This document shows, in pieces, positions 1 through 10,952 of a stretch of DNA of 64,000 nucleotides. The position numbers and the translations under genes were made by a program. Position 1 is the stretch's first letter; each line of letters opens with the position of its first letter. The notes beneath the pieces were generated by a model, which saw only the letters and a program-made list of their open reading frames with translations, did not search any database and was not told where the DNA came from. Source of the DNA: Chamaecrista fasciculata (Eukaryota > Streptophyta > Magnoliopsida > Fabales > Fabaceae); NCBI GenBank assembly GCA_003254925.1, contig QANZ01017357.1, forward strand, positions 34,020 through 98,019. Direction: 5' to 3'.

Positions 1-421
1 ATCATGAGTGATACGGTCTAAGGTACTATGCTAGGAAAGCGATTGATACATATCTAAATGATATTTGGGCGAAAGGAAGATTAACTGCAATATACACATC
101 TATGCTAGTGTCTGTGACATGTCCCTTATGACATTGTGTAGTCATAAGTGTGGATACTAAGCGTACACGGGCAATCTGAGTCAAACATTGACTCGAAAGG
201 GATTAGATTTGCCATGAAAAAGTGTATATAGTTAATCTAGGACATATGAGGCATAATTTTTATTTTTTAGCTACACGCAGGAGAAGGTTGTTTGTGCTGG
301 TCCTATAAAAAGGATTTCTAGTACAAGCACCTAAAAGAAGACGTCATGCCCACGCGGTCACGGCAAAGCACCTAGTATGAAGATGACACAATCCCACAAT
401 CCACCAAGTGTGAGTGGGAGA
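1..421 (+). mobile_element. 3' internal end of a Copia-type LTR retrotransposon, with polypurine tract
   Basis: No intact reading frame is present. A purine-rich tract with the sequence GAGTGGGAGA lies at about 412-421 and is followed directly by TGTTGGGAAATGG, the usual arrangement of polypurine tract and 3' LTR start in plant Copia elements. Positions 1-406 would then be 3' untranslated internal sequence of that element. The assignment rests on this junction alone, because the window starts inside the element. Confidence 0.45.
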
Positions 422-1230
422 TGTTGGGAAATGGGTCCACCCTTGNCACACACACAGGGGCGGAGCCAGGATTTTTGGTTAGGGGGGGCCGGAATTTTTT
501 TTTTGGCCAAAATTGTATTTTAGTTCGTAATATTTATCTTAAGTTCTGTTTTGGTCCCTAATGTTTGGGTTTGATAATAGAGAAATTTGATCACTAGGGA
601 CCAATTATAAAACTTTTAAAAAATAGAACTTTGGATAAAGATTAGGGACCAAAGTAGAATTTTAGCATATTTCTTTTCTCTATATATTATCAATATCAAG
701 CATTCTAGTTAGAGTGATGGGATTCACAAGCTGCTATTCGAACCTGGGACCTTTAAACTAGAAAAAATTTGAGTTGGGGGGGCCACCACTAAGCCATCTC
801 TTGATTTTAGTTAAAAGAATGTGTATATGTATACATATTATAAGATTTTTGGGGGGGGGGGGGCATGGCCCCCACTGGCCCCCCCTTGGCTCCGCCCCTG
901 CACACACACACGTTCAGAAAATTGAAGGCAGTTTTCAAGAAGTGGAAATATAGCATCCAAAAATGTGGAGTCTGGGTGTGGAAGCGAGGTCTCATTTTTT
1001 GTGTGCAAAAGTGAGTTTCTAATAGTTAGAGAAAAAAGGCTCCCATGCTCGCTCTTTCTCTAGGCGTCTTTCTCTCCGTGCATTTGCTGTGTATAATGCG
1101 AAAGCGTAGATTTGCGTTCAAATTCATGATCGGGTCTTCGCGTGGGTATGTGGATTCCGTTATCTAGGTACGCTCGAAATCTTTCAGAATGTGACGTGTT
1201 CAAAGCTACTGGTTGCTTATGTCGAATGCT
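422..1230 (+). mobile_element. probable 3' LTR of the Copia-type element, interrupted by an hAT MITE
   Basis: The segment begins with TGTTGGGAAATGGGTCC directly after the polypurine tract. The hAT MITE at 455-900 splits it, and the LTR resumes at about 901. The 3' boundary is not visible as a clear CA terminus, so the end given here is a guess. One ambiguous base lies at 446. Confidence 0.35.
455..900. mobile_element. hAT-type MITE nested in the LTR
   Basis: The terminal inverted repeats are CAGGGGCGGAGCCAGG on the left and its near-complement on the right, ending CTCCGCCCCTG. The element is flanked on both sides by CACACACA, consistent with the 8-bp target duplication of hAT transposons, although the flank is itself a CA repeat. 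Subterminal G-runs on one side and C-runs on the other continue the foldback. There is no transposase, so it is non-autonomous. Confidence 0.8.
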
Positions 1231-2464
1231 TTTACATCTAGTAGAGAGGTCGTTATCAAATAAAGTTAAATCGAGTCTAAAATGCAGATCGCTTGTTTCA
1301 TGATCAAATGAGTGAAGTTAGTTATATTTCTCTAGTTTCAAATCTAAATGCGAAGAATTCTGAGGTACGAGTTACTCCTAACGAGGTCTTTTTCAATTTA
1401 GATAAGACTATCAACAAATGAGATCAAATCAGACTCGAAAGTGGGGTTGAGACCAACTTTTCATAATTTCTCACCTTTCGGTCCCACCCAAATCCACCTT
1501 TAGACCCGACTTAACCTCTATTTAGATAGAGAAGTACTCGTCAAAAGTAATTTTATTTATAGACTTGTCATATTCAAACTAAAAACGATATAGATATATA
1601 TAATCATATTTAGTAATTTTAGATCAAAATAAACTACTATGTAAATTTTATAGGACCAATTTAAACATTATAGAAGATAGTGGATTAAAATGAAGTTTAA
1701 AAACGATACAAGACGAATTTAAATATTCGAACTTTAATAATTGAAGTGAGATAAGTTCAAGGGTGAAATTCCCTTAATTTTCCTTTGTACAAGTTATATT
1801 TTAATTTGTTTTTAACACCACTAATATATTGTTTGTCGTTTGAACTTTGAATCCCGTGTCTTAATATTTTATCAATTTTCTCAATATTGAGGTCACGATA
1901 AGTCACCGACAACGCTACACAATTGCGGTAAGACAACAATACATATTTCACCTCGCTAATTTTGAAGATCATAAACAAATTTTTAAACCTTTATATTGTA
2001 TATATATATATAATAATAATAATATAATTATTTCCCTGTAAAACCTCATGTACCTAATTTTTGAATAATAACAAATTCCTATATATGGACTCACATTCAT
2101 AACGTACTCCTAAGCTCACAAACTTACAAAAGTCACAAGGACGCGCACATTCTATCCAATTACAGCTAGCGATTGCTGTTGAAGTCAAATAGATTTATTT
2201 TTTTGGATAAAAGATCGATTTATTTAAACGCAAAGAGTGGGTTGTAGGCTTGTAGCGGTAATAAATTATATACTACCGCGTTTATTGAATTGATAACTAA
2301 TTGCTGAATAGAGCAACGTAGCAGAGGTGGTCGGTACAAGACGCAGACATCATGTACATGACTACATATATACATACACAAAATACAATACTAGCTAGCT
2401 AGCTGGTGCCGAGAACGTAATAGGAAGATAGAGTACGTGGTACGTCGTCGTTTGAAGGGATCGA
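901..2464. other. non-coding flank downstream of PGIP
   Basis: No gene is visible. It contains the rest of the putative LTR, then from about 1270 to 1690 AT-rich sequence with phrases similar to the dispersed foldback family at 23499 and 43577, and a CTAGCTAG palindromic run at about 2392-2405. The remainder is unremarkable AT-rich DNA that includes the 3' flank of the minus-strand PGIP gene. Confidence 0.5.
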
Positions 2465-3457
2465 TCATTTGCAGGCTGGAAGTGGGGAGCCACATAAGCA
2501 CTTGTTATGAAAGTACTCATACTCATCGAAGCTCTGCAACTTCCCCCCCACCGGAATCTGACCACACAGCCTATTATAACTCACATTAAAGAACTGCAAA
2601 CTGAGTGACGTCAGCTTCTGGGGAAGGCTCCCATATATTTTATTATGGTTGAGATCCAACGACGTCAGGCTATCCGGGAACACCACCTTGGTGAGATCAA
2701 ACTCCAGCTGGTTCCTGGAAACATCCACAATCTGAACCGTTTTGTTGGAGCCAAACAACATGGAAGCGTCTCCCACTAGCTTGTTCCTTGACAAATCGAT
2801 CTGAGTGAGATTCAAGTTAGTTAGGGATTTAGGGATGGGTCCGGTGAGGTTGTTATGAGACAGGTACAGATCCGGACTGGTCTTGAAGTAACCAAACGAT
2901 TCAGGTATGGAACCGGTGAGGTGGTTACGGTCCAAATGGAGAGCCCCGAGGTTGGGAAGTTGAGAGAGTTCAGGTGGAATGGTTCCAGTGAGGTTGTTAA
3001 AGGAAAGGTCTAGAAAAGTGAGGTTCTTGAGTTGGGCGAGAAAGGCGGGAACTGAACCGGAGAGGTTGGTCCAGCTGATTCGGAGGGAAGTGAGGCGGGT
3101 GAGTTTGGCGATGGCGGGCTGAAGTGGACCCGTGAGATTACGGAGCTTGTGGAATTCGAGGGACTGGAGAAAAGGGAGGTCGCCAATGGAAGGTGGGATT
3201 TGAGCCGAGAAATTGGTGTCGGGGACGGAAGAGAGAATGGTGAGGGAGATGATACGGTGCGTTTTGCGGTCGCACTTCACGGTGTACCAGTAGCAGCAAT
3301 CGGTGTTTGGATCCCATGAGGCCAAAAGGTAGGGGTTGTTGAGGTCTTGCTTGATCTTCAGTAGCGCCTTCTTGTCGGCTGGGTTGCACAGTACTCCTAC
3401 AGCCACAGGGACTAATATCGCCACCAAACACACTCGAAACAATAATATGCCTTCCAT
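2465..3457 (-). CDS. PGIP: polygalacturonase-inhibiting protein (extracellular LRR protein)
   Basis: This intact single-exon frame of 330 residues has the family's usual length. The product is a secreted cell-wall protein that binds and inhibits fungal and insect endopolygalacturonases in plant defence. Residues 1-24 form a hydrophobic signal peptide. A cysteine-bearing N-terminal cap follows, with CNPADKKALLKIK and a SWDPNTDCCYWYTVKCD segment. Then come about ten LRRs of the plant extracellular type (LxxLxLxxNxLxGxIP) and a C-terminal cap with paired cysteines ending CGSPLPACK. Several NLT and NLS sequons are possible N-glycosylation sites. A TATA box lies about 70 bp upstream. No break is seen. 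Homology to the general LRR-RLP class is the only alternative, but the length, caps and lack of a membrane segment favour PGIP. Confidence 0.94.
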   Translation of the reverse strand: MEGILLFRVCLVAILVPVAVGVLCNPADKKALLKIKQDLNNPYLLASWDPNTDCCYWYTVKCDRKTHRIISLTILSSVPDTNFSAQIPPSIGDLPFLQSLEFHKLRNLTGPLQPAIAKLTRLTSLRISWTNLSGSVPAFLAQLKNLTFLDLSFNNLTGTIPPELSQLPNLGALHLDRNHLTGSIPESFGYFKTSPDLYLSHNNLTGPIPKSLTNLNLTQIDLSRNKLVGDASMLFGSNKTVQIVDVSRNQLEFDLTKVVFPDSLTSLDLNHNKIYGSLPQKLTSLSLQFFNVSYNRLCGQIPVGGKLQSFDEYEYFHNKCLCGSPLPACK

Positions 3458-3528
3458 CTTTCCTTTCTCTTTTTCTCGAAAACAGAAACGCCTTTTGGAT
3501 AAATGTGAATCATCTCATCTCATTCTCA

Positions 3529-3538
3529 TATTTATATA
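3529..3538 (-). promoter_or_regulatory. TATA box of the PGIP gene
   Basis: The minus strand reads TATATAAATA, about 72 bp upstream of the PGIP start codon. This is a plausible core promoter element, with transcription starting roughly 40 bp before the ATG. Confidence 0.6.
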
Positions 3539-3602
3539 CAAAATATCTCTGCATACGTTGCACTCACACACAGTACCATCAGACAAACACATGGGTTTAG
3601 GG

Positions 3603-4180
3603 ACACCTCATTCTTTCCCTTTAATGCTCTTAACATTTGCGGTGATTTTAAGTTATATCCCTAACGTTTTATTTGTGTCAGTTGTGTCCCCAAATGTGAA
3701 ATGTTAGTTTCAATTATGACCCCACCCTCGTTAGTGTACCATTTTTCAGAACTTTTAAGCTTAAATTCATGTTCGTTTCAGTTTGTTTTGATAAATGAGT
3801 TTATGGGTACTCATTTTCGGCTCCTAAGGATCATTTTGCACATGGAAATTTTGAGAAAAATGCTTCGTTTTGCTGCATTTCGTTTTGGTCTATTTTAGGG
3901 TTCATCAGGTCCGATTTTCTTCAGATTTGGGGCTATTTTGAGCTTAATCTTTGAAATTGATCCAAAGAATCAAGTTTCTGATGTCCAAAAATTAAAACCA
4001 TATGAAATCTGATCAAAACTGAGCTCAAATCGTGCGAAAATGGTGTTTTTTTTTTGTGGATGATTGAAAATAGGGGCATAATTGAAACTAACGTTTTACA
4101 TTGAGGGCACAACTGACACAAATGAAACGTTAAGGGTATAACTGAAAATCACCACAAACGTTAGGGGGACGAAATGGTGT
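3603..4180. mobile_element. foldback/MITE with about 110-bp inverted termini, upstream of PGIP
   Basis: The left arm (3603 to about 3724) and right arm (about 4071-4180) are imperfect reverse complements. They share phrases such as GGTGATTTT, TTTGTGTCAGTTGTG and GTTAGTTTCAATTATG. The element sits about 145 bp upstream of the PGIP start codon, just beyond the TATA box. No transposase and no clear target duplication were seen. Confidence 0.7.
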
Positions 4181-4208
4181 TTGGCCTATATTAAAAGGCC
4201 TTTCTTGT

Positions 4209-4828
4209 GCAATTCGCTCAATCTTCCTTTATTTTCCATTCACTTTATTTATGTATAGCTGCCAAATCTGTGATTATATACCTAAAAAATTAATTTTCGT
4301 CTTCATTATTTTTTATTCTTTAAATATTTATATTTATTATATTTTAATTTTTAAAATATAATTTTATCAAATATTTATCACTATTTATAATTTAGACAAT
4401 TAAGTTAAATTATTTTTATTTCATATAGTGTGAATTAATCAAAAAATAAAAAGAAAATATTATTTTTTTTCCAAAAAAAAATTCTTAATTACAAATTAAA
4501 AATATAAAAATGAGAAATAAAATTTTTATCTCAACTATCTAAACTAAAAATAACTACAAAAAATATATGAAATTATATTTTAAAAATAAAAAAAAATCTA
4601 AAAATATAAAAAATAAAATAAAATATTTTTATGATAAAAAAGAAACTTAGTTTGAACAAGATGAGTATTTGACCTGTTTAATTTGTTCAACTTGTCAAAG
4701 TTCCTTTCATCAAAAAAAAAATTTGTCAAAGTTCCACAGCTGCAAGAAACTAGTTACTTGTACAATTCGCTCAACCTTCCTTTGTTTTCCCTTCACTTCA
4801 TTTATGTATAGCTGCCAAATCTGTGATT
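4209..4828 (+). repeat. pair of about 70-bp direct repeats flanking an AT-rich block
   Basis: 4209-4275 and 4757-4828 share long identical stretches, including CAATTCGCTCAA and TATGTATAGCTGCCAAATCTG. The approximately 480 bp between them is very AT-rich. It could be a duplication or the remnant of an insertion event. No coding sequence is seen. Confidence 0.65.
4692..4735 (+). mobile_element. micro-insertion: A-tailed 18-nt insert with 13-bp duplication
   Basis: TTGTCAAAGTTCC occurs at 4692-4704 and again at 4723-4735. The insert between them ends CATC followed by ten A and a T. The duplication is perfect. Confidence 0.7.
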
Positions 4829-5065
4829 TTTGCATCTATCTAACTATCACTCACAAACACTATTAATTTCGCTCAATCACTTTACAGTTTACATGGCACT
4901 TAATTAGTAATTCTACCTACACAGAAGGGAAAATAAACTTGGGATCGATGCCGCAAAGGACAAAACGCCATTCTATCGTTGTCAAACATATATATAGATA
5001 GGTGTTTCATTCAGTCACGTCGAACCAATATCATACTCGCCGAGTCGTTATTATTGGATGAGAAA

Positions 5066-5381
5066 ATCTACTTTTGATCGTGAATTATTATTGAGTCAAC
5101 CATTTAGTCTCTAAATTATAGTATAATATGAATTAATTCCTAAAGTTTACACCATCATCAACTTTTGGTCCTTAAATTGTAAGAAAATACGAACCAGTTC
5201 TTGAATTTTACACCATAATCAACCTTTTAATTCTTGAAATGTTAACTATTTTGGATCTTTACATTATCATCAGGAACCAACAGGTTAATAGTGGTGTAAA
5301 ATTCAGAGACTCATTCGTATTTTCTTGCAATTCAGAAACTAAATCGTTAACTCAGTAATAATTCAGACAAAAAAAAATAAG
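5066..5381. mobile_element. MITE-like foldback element, about 315 bp
   Basis: The left arm, with GTGAATTATTATTGAGT, matches the reverse complement of the right arm, with ACTCAGTAATAATTCAG. The match continues inward for about 90 bp. No target duplication was identified and no protein is encoded. Confidence 0.55.
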
Positions 5382-7579
5382 TATTCTCTTATTAAATTAA
5401 TAAAAACACTGATATTTGTATTCTTCCCTTGAATTTTACAACAATCTACTGGGCCTTTCTTAAGCATCATGTATGTAAAAGGATGGGAAAGGCTGTGGAT
5501 CCAAACAGCAAACACCAAAGACCGACACTCAAATAAAATTAAAGAGGGAGGGGGGTCCAACGTCAAATCTTAAGTATTCGAGAAGATAAGCATACTTTTC
5601 TTAATTAAGTGGTAGCAGGGCATCTAATTCTACTATCGCATATGCTTCATTTATTTGTTGCTAGGTACCGAGGAAAAAGCAGAGATGCCACTACTCTACA
5701 AATACAGTAAAAAATAAATCAGCCAGCCGAACATAGTTTTATGATTTAAGTAAAAGTTTTTAAATATCATTGTCCTTAACTCATTTCAAATCCAAACAAT
5801 TTTAAAGGAGCTTGATTATTCCATGACAATAACATATAATATCAGATATCAGATATGGGGGACGCGTATTAACACGCCACCAAATTGTCAAATATTAGGA
5901 CCAAAAGGTTGAACATGGGCGAAGCAATCATTCAGAATAATATTTTTATACCAATATAATTAATGAACATAATTGAAGGAAGATCGTTACGTACTTAATC
6001 TCAAATGACTCCGCAATACATGAAATATGAGGGAACATTGAACATGGGCATAGCTATAACTGCATTTAGTGAAGAAGGCTGTACGTGTTTATTTTTATTT
6101 GAATATTTATATGTATCTAATCAAGAGGAATCCTTTTGATATAAATCAATACATAATTTAGAAGAAAAATAATACAATTCAGAAGCATAAATACTTAATA
6201 TTTCAAAGGGTTAAATTATCTAAAACAAAATACTAATATAGTATATTCAGTACTAATAATATAAATGTCTAGCAAATATTATCTTAACTATTAGAGTAAA
6301 TTACACTTTAGTATTATATGGTTTGGCCGAATTCTACTTTGATACCTTGTGGTTTAAAAGTGACATTATAATACCATGTGCTATTATTTGTTAAAGCTTT
6401 AGTACCTTGAGTATTAATTTCGTTAGAAAACTAACTAAATTTGACATTTTTAAGGACATTTCGTAATTTTAACCAAATTTGTGGATAAAAGACAATTTTA
6501 TTACAAAGAAAAAAGAGGCTGGAATTACTAAAACACTTAAAAAATATTTAAATATCTTCAAAATAGTCTTTAAAAACAAAAAATTCTAGAAATATATTTT
6601 CATGAAAAAATGTATTTTGTTGGATTCGTTGGTAATGAGTAGATTCTAAATATGGAATTTATTTTTAAAAATTGTATCTCTATTCGTATTATTTTTTATT
6701 TGAAAATGCTATATTATGGTATCAGAACAAAAAGTCAAGTGAAATTTTTAATTCTTTTTGCTCTCGAATTTTTACTAAAACCTTATAAAAATATGTAGAT
6801 CTGAAATATAATGATTAAAATTTTAAACTATCTGATTTGCTAATTTATAAAAATTCTAAACTAAAAACTTACAATAAATACAAAATCCATTGTGAGGTTG
6901 GAGTTTTTTTCTCAATAAAACTATTATGGACTCGTTTTTTGGGTCAATAGAAAAGTGCTAAAAGTCTAAAACATATGGGCCGAAAACAAGTTTGTGTTTT
7001 AAGCCCAACAACTAAGAACCCCATTAACAGAACAGTGTTTAATTATTCTTAACATTCCTTTCCTTAAATTAAGTCTAAAATGTAAAGTTTGATTCTTGAC
7101 ATGAGATATAATTGTTGATGTGACATAATTATAGCCATTGATGTAATTTAATATTGAAAAATAATAAAAAATAATAAATTTTTTAACCAATCAAACCTGT
7201 GTATGGAGTAATATAACTTGTTATATACAACTAACTCTTCCACGTGTCATTATTTTATTGATTCATGACCCATTACATCCCATATCAAGAATCAAACTTT
7301 GCATTACAGTCTAACCATATATAAAAGAATAAATGTAGAACAATAAATAATCCAAGTTTTTAATGGGCTTGATTCTCTTCTATTATTCCATACTGTTACG
7401 AACTTGTTTGCATTTGGGCCTTGCGTACTTTGAATGTAGTATATCGTGGAGAAACTTTTGGGGTTCCCCAACAGCCAACACTTTTTTTTTGTTTTTCGGC
7501 CTGACCCAACAGCCAACACTATATTCTTTTTTTTGATGGAGAACTTTGTAACTAACTAACTACTAATGCCGCCTCTCTA
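5382..7579. other. intergenic DNA between PGIP and the PAP16-like pair
   Basis: No gene is seen. The stretch is AT-rich. A degraded terminus related to the 41008-41376 MITE family starts at 6294 (GAGTAAATTACACTTT), and a micro-insertion lies at 7467-7520. Everything else is unremarkable. Confidence 0.5.
7467..7520 (-). mobile_element. micro-insertion: A-tailed 22-nt insert with 16-bp duplication
   Basis: CCCAACAGCCAACACT occurs perfectly at 7467-7482 and 7505-7520. On the minus strand the insert reads TCAGGCCG, five A, C and eight A. Confidence 0.75.
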
Positions 7580-7779
7580 TACAAACAACGTCACTAAAAC
7601 AATGCAGGGGCGTTTCCGTCATTTGCTTGTACGAAATCCAAAATTCCCAAAGCGCCCATATTCTTTGCTTGTCTCTCACTCGATTCGATTCTCTTTACCA
7701 ACCTTTTCTTGTTAGTTGTTACTCTTCCTTCTGCTTCTGCTTCTTCTTCATTTCCGTTCGTACCTGTTCCGTTACGATC

Positions 7780-10138
7780 ATGGGGACCTTTAAAATGCAG
7801 TGTATGCCACTGCCGTTGTTCTTTCTCTCCCTGTTTTTCACTGTAGGATCAGCACATCACCATCGAAGCATCAGATTTCTACTGCCAGATTCTGCGCCGG
7901 AGAGGTACCTCCAGATGCCCTCAAATGGTGCACCCTTCAAGATTGCTCTCTTCGCCGACTTGCACTTTGGCGAGGACCCTTCCACCGATTGGGGTCCGAT
8001 TCAGGACGTGAACTCCACTAGAGTCATGAATCGAGTTCTCGATGGCGAAACTCCAGGTGATTAATGTACTCCAAACTTTGATTCTCGAAACCTCCGTCCA
8101 TTTGTTGGTTTCTAGTTTTTGTGTTATTCTCTACCAAATTGCTAATAAGGTAAATTGTGTGTGTGTGTTTGTGTTGACAGATTTTGTAATATATCTTGGC
8201 GATGTGCTTACGGCTAACAATTTAATGATTCCAAATGCAACCTTGTATTGGGATCAGGCAATTTCTCCCGCAAGAAGCAAGGGCATACCATGGGCTAGTG
8301 TATTCGGGAACCATGATGATGCTCCATTTGAGTGGCCATTAGAGTGGTTCTCTCCACCTGGAATACCGCCTATTATCTGCCCTCCCTCCTCTTCTTCAGC
8401 TTCAGGTATTATCACTATTAACTAATTAATTATTAGGTAAATTATTGTTTCTGTCCCCCTGAAGATTAATATTTTTTTTTTCGATTTTATTCTTTCATTT
8501 TTTTTTCTTTACTTACTAACTTCTCAATTTTTTTATATCAAATTGTAGCTCTCTCAATTATTAGACTTGTGATGTGAATGAATAGATGGAAGGACAAAAA
8601 TGATTGGAAGAAAAAAAATTGAGGGACTAAACTGAAAGGGTTAAGTTTTGGATGATCAAATTCAAAGTTAATTATCTTTTAAGAATAAGAAAGTGAAAAT
8701 TAATGTAAATATTACATATTTACATCTAAAGGTCATAATTATATCTACTTGGCATGGGAGATTGAAATCAAGTACTAAAACTAATTATCACATACTTTAT
8801 CTTTGAGACTTCAAAAGTGTTACTGAATGATTTGCTTGCTGAAAGTTCTAAATGCTGAGTAAAGTCTATACTGTTATTAGGGCAAGGAAAACATGATATT
8901 TACTCTCATTCTCTTCCCATGATAAGAGTAAAAATATGAGAATATATCTTCAGTGAAACCCATCATGATCTCCAAATTTTCAGCAGACGAAGATTGTAGC
9001 TTCAAGGGCACTGGACGGTTGGACCTGATGAAAAATGAGATCAAGAACCACGCCTCTTTTTCTAAGAGTGGTCCTAAAGATCTTTGGCCAAGTGTATCCA
9101 ACTATGTCATTCAACTCTCATCTTCAGATGATCCAAATTCACCTGTGGCTTTCCTTTACTTCCTTGATTCCGGTGGTGGTACCTATCCAGAAGTAATTTC
9201 TAGTGCCCAAGCAGAATGGTTCCGGAACAAAGCTGAAGTGATTAATCCTGATTCAAGGTAGAAACAAAGCATAACATCAGATTGTCATTTTTCTTTAAAG
9301 TGAAATGCACTTTAGCTGCTCGCCTGGCTAAGAAGAATCATATGTATATATATAATAGGAAATTAATTAAACAAATCATTAATTTCTAGTTCGTTGTTTC
9401 TATGAAGGTGTCAAGTAAGACATGTTAAGAAAGAATTCATTACAGTTCTGACTTCTCTTACTGATACTCGCATTTTTCTTATCATCCAAACAAACCATTT
9501 TATGACAGAGTGCCCGAGATTATTTTCTGGCATATACCAAGTGAAGCCTATAAGGAAGTCGCTCCCAAGTCCGGAATACCCAAACCTTGTGTGGGATCAA
9601 TCAACTTGGAAGAGGTTGCTGCTCAAGAAGCTGAAACGGGCATCATGAAACTCCTTGAGGATAGAACTTCTGTCAAGGTAAGACCAAAGCCTACATGGTT
9701 TATATAAGATTTGTGAGAGTGCTTGTGGGCTGTAGCTTATAGTTGCAAGCAAGATCAGAATTGGATTATAGTTTGACTTCAAATGTGTAACTAATCTGAT
9801 ATGTGCTAGATAGTAAGATCTAAATTGGAAAATCATCTAAAAGTTCATGTCATATGATGATTCAATGAACTCGCTTCCATGCATACAAGTGGGATTCTGT
9901 TAAGCTGTCTTCCTTTTCATAACCGCAGGCAGTATTTGTTGGACACAACCATGGACTGGACTGGTGCTGCCCATACAAGAAACTGTGGCTATGCTATGCT
10001 AGGCACACTGGCTATGGTGGCTATGGAAGTTGGCCTAGAGGAGCTAGAATTATAGAAATCACTCAGAATCCCTTTTCTCTTCGATCTTACATAAGGATGG
10101 AGGATGGCCATGTTCATAGTGATGTTGACTTGAGTTGA
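7780..10138 (+). CDS. PAP16-like metallophosphoesterase, copy A
   Basis: Five exons (7780-8056, 8181-8405, 8984-9257, 9509-9677, 9929-10138) join in frame to give 384 residues, close to Arabidopsis PAP16. A signal peptide covers residues 1-25. Metal-site motifs of the calcineurin-like phosphoesterase fold are present in order: ADLHFG (D60, H62), YLGD (D100), GNHDD (N136, H137), FWHIP (H267) and GHNHG (H321, H323). The family is often named probable inactive purple acid phosphatase 16; it belongs to the short PAPs that lack the N-terminal domain of large PAPs, and its substrate is unknown. All introns are GT-AG. I chose the ATG at 7780 over the upstream in-frame codon at 7627 because it begins the signal peptide. 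The exon 3 acceptor is CAGCAG, so one Ala may be optional. Ends with TGA after LS. Confidence 0.9.
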
Positions 10139-10952
10139 AAATCCTTCCTGAGAGCCCAAGCAATACCTACATGGCTTAACCAGAGAAAAAAAAAACACTT
10201 TCAAATAATCTTCAATCAAGCTCCCCTTCTTCCCCATATTGTGAATTGTGATGTATATAATACCTGATTTCCCACATACTACTATTAGAACCTTGTTCGT
10301 GAAGAGCGCTTTCATGATGATTTATAGCGGTATTCATTTTCGTCATGTGCCTCCAGCTGTATTTGTATAACTTATCTATGTAAATTGTACTTCAGATTCT
10401 GAGAATTAGAGAATACATCTACTTCACACCGATATAGAAGAGAATTTTTAGATAAACATCTAGTTTCTCTGGCTTGTCCAATCACGTTTTAAACTTATAA
10501 TACATGCAATTCAACATGCTTACGTGATACAACTTCCTTTTCACTTGCCATACTAAATGGCTGATCCTCATAAAATTTGAACTTCTGAATCATACTTTCA
10601 TAATGAGAGCTTAACATATATCATTCATTGCCATACTGTATAGTATACGTAATAATGCTTGATTAGACTAAATAACCTTGAATGAGCTAGTTGATAATCT
10701 AATTTAGAAAAAAGTTCAATGACTAATGGCGCAAGAATCAGCTACAGAAGTTACCAGACACGAGAATTGTGAATTAAGAAAGGTTGCCATACCATTAGTT
10801 AGAGAGTGCTTTTCTATAAACTCTGACTGCAGTATGCCATCTCACTACAATTCCAATCGCCAAAAAATCGCAATCGACGTCACCAAACAATCGTTTATTC
10901 TGCTTCTGCATTTCCCGCCGGCACTAATTCCGTTCTCCCTCCGGTTACGGTA

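Noticed and set aside
720..760. GTTCGAATC-like phrase suggesting a tRNA
   Set aside because: The phrase TATTCGAACCTGGGACC lies inside the hAT MITE and has no cloverleaf around it.
3138..3431. 97-codon frame overlapping the PGIP gene on the same strand
   Set aside because: It is a shifted frame of the PGIP N-terminal region without its own motifs.
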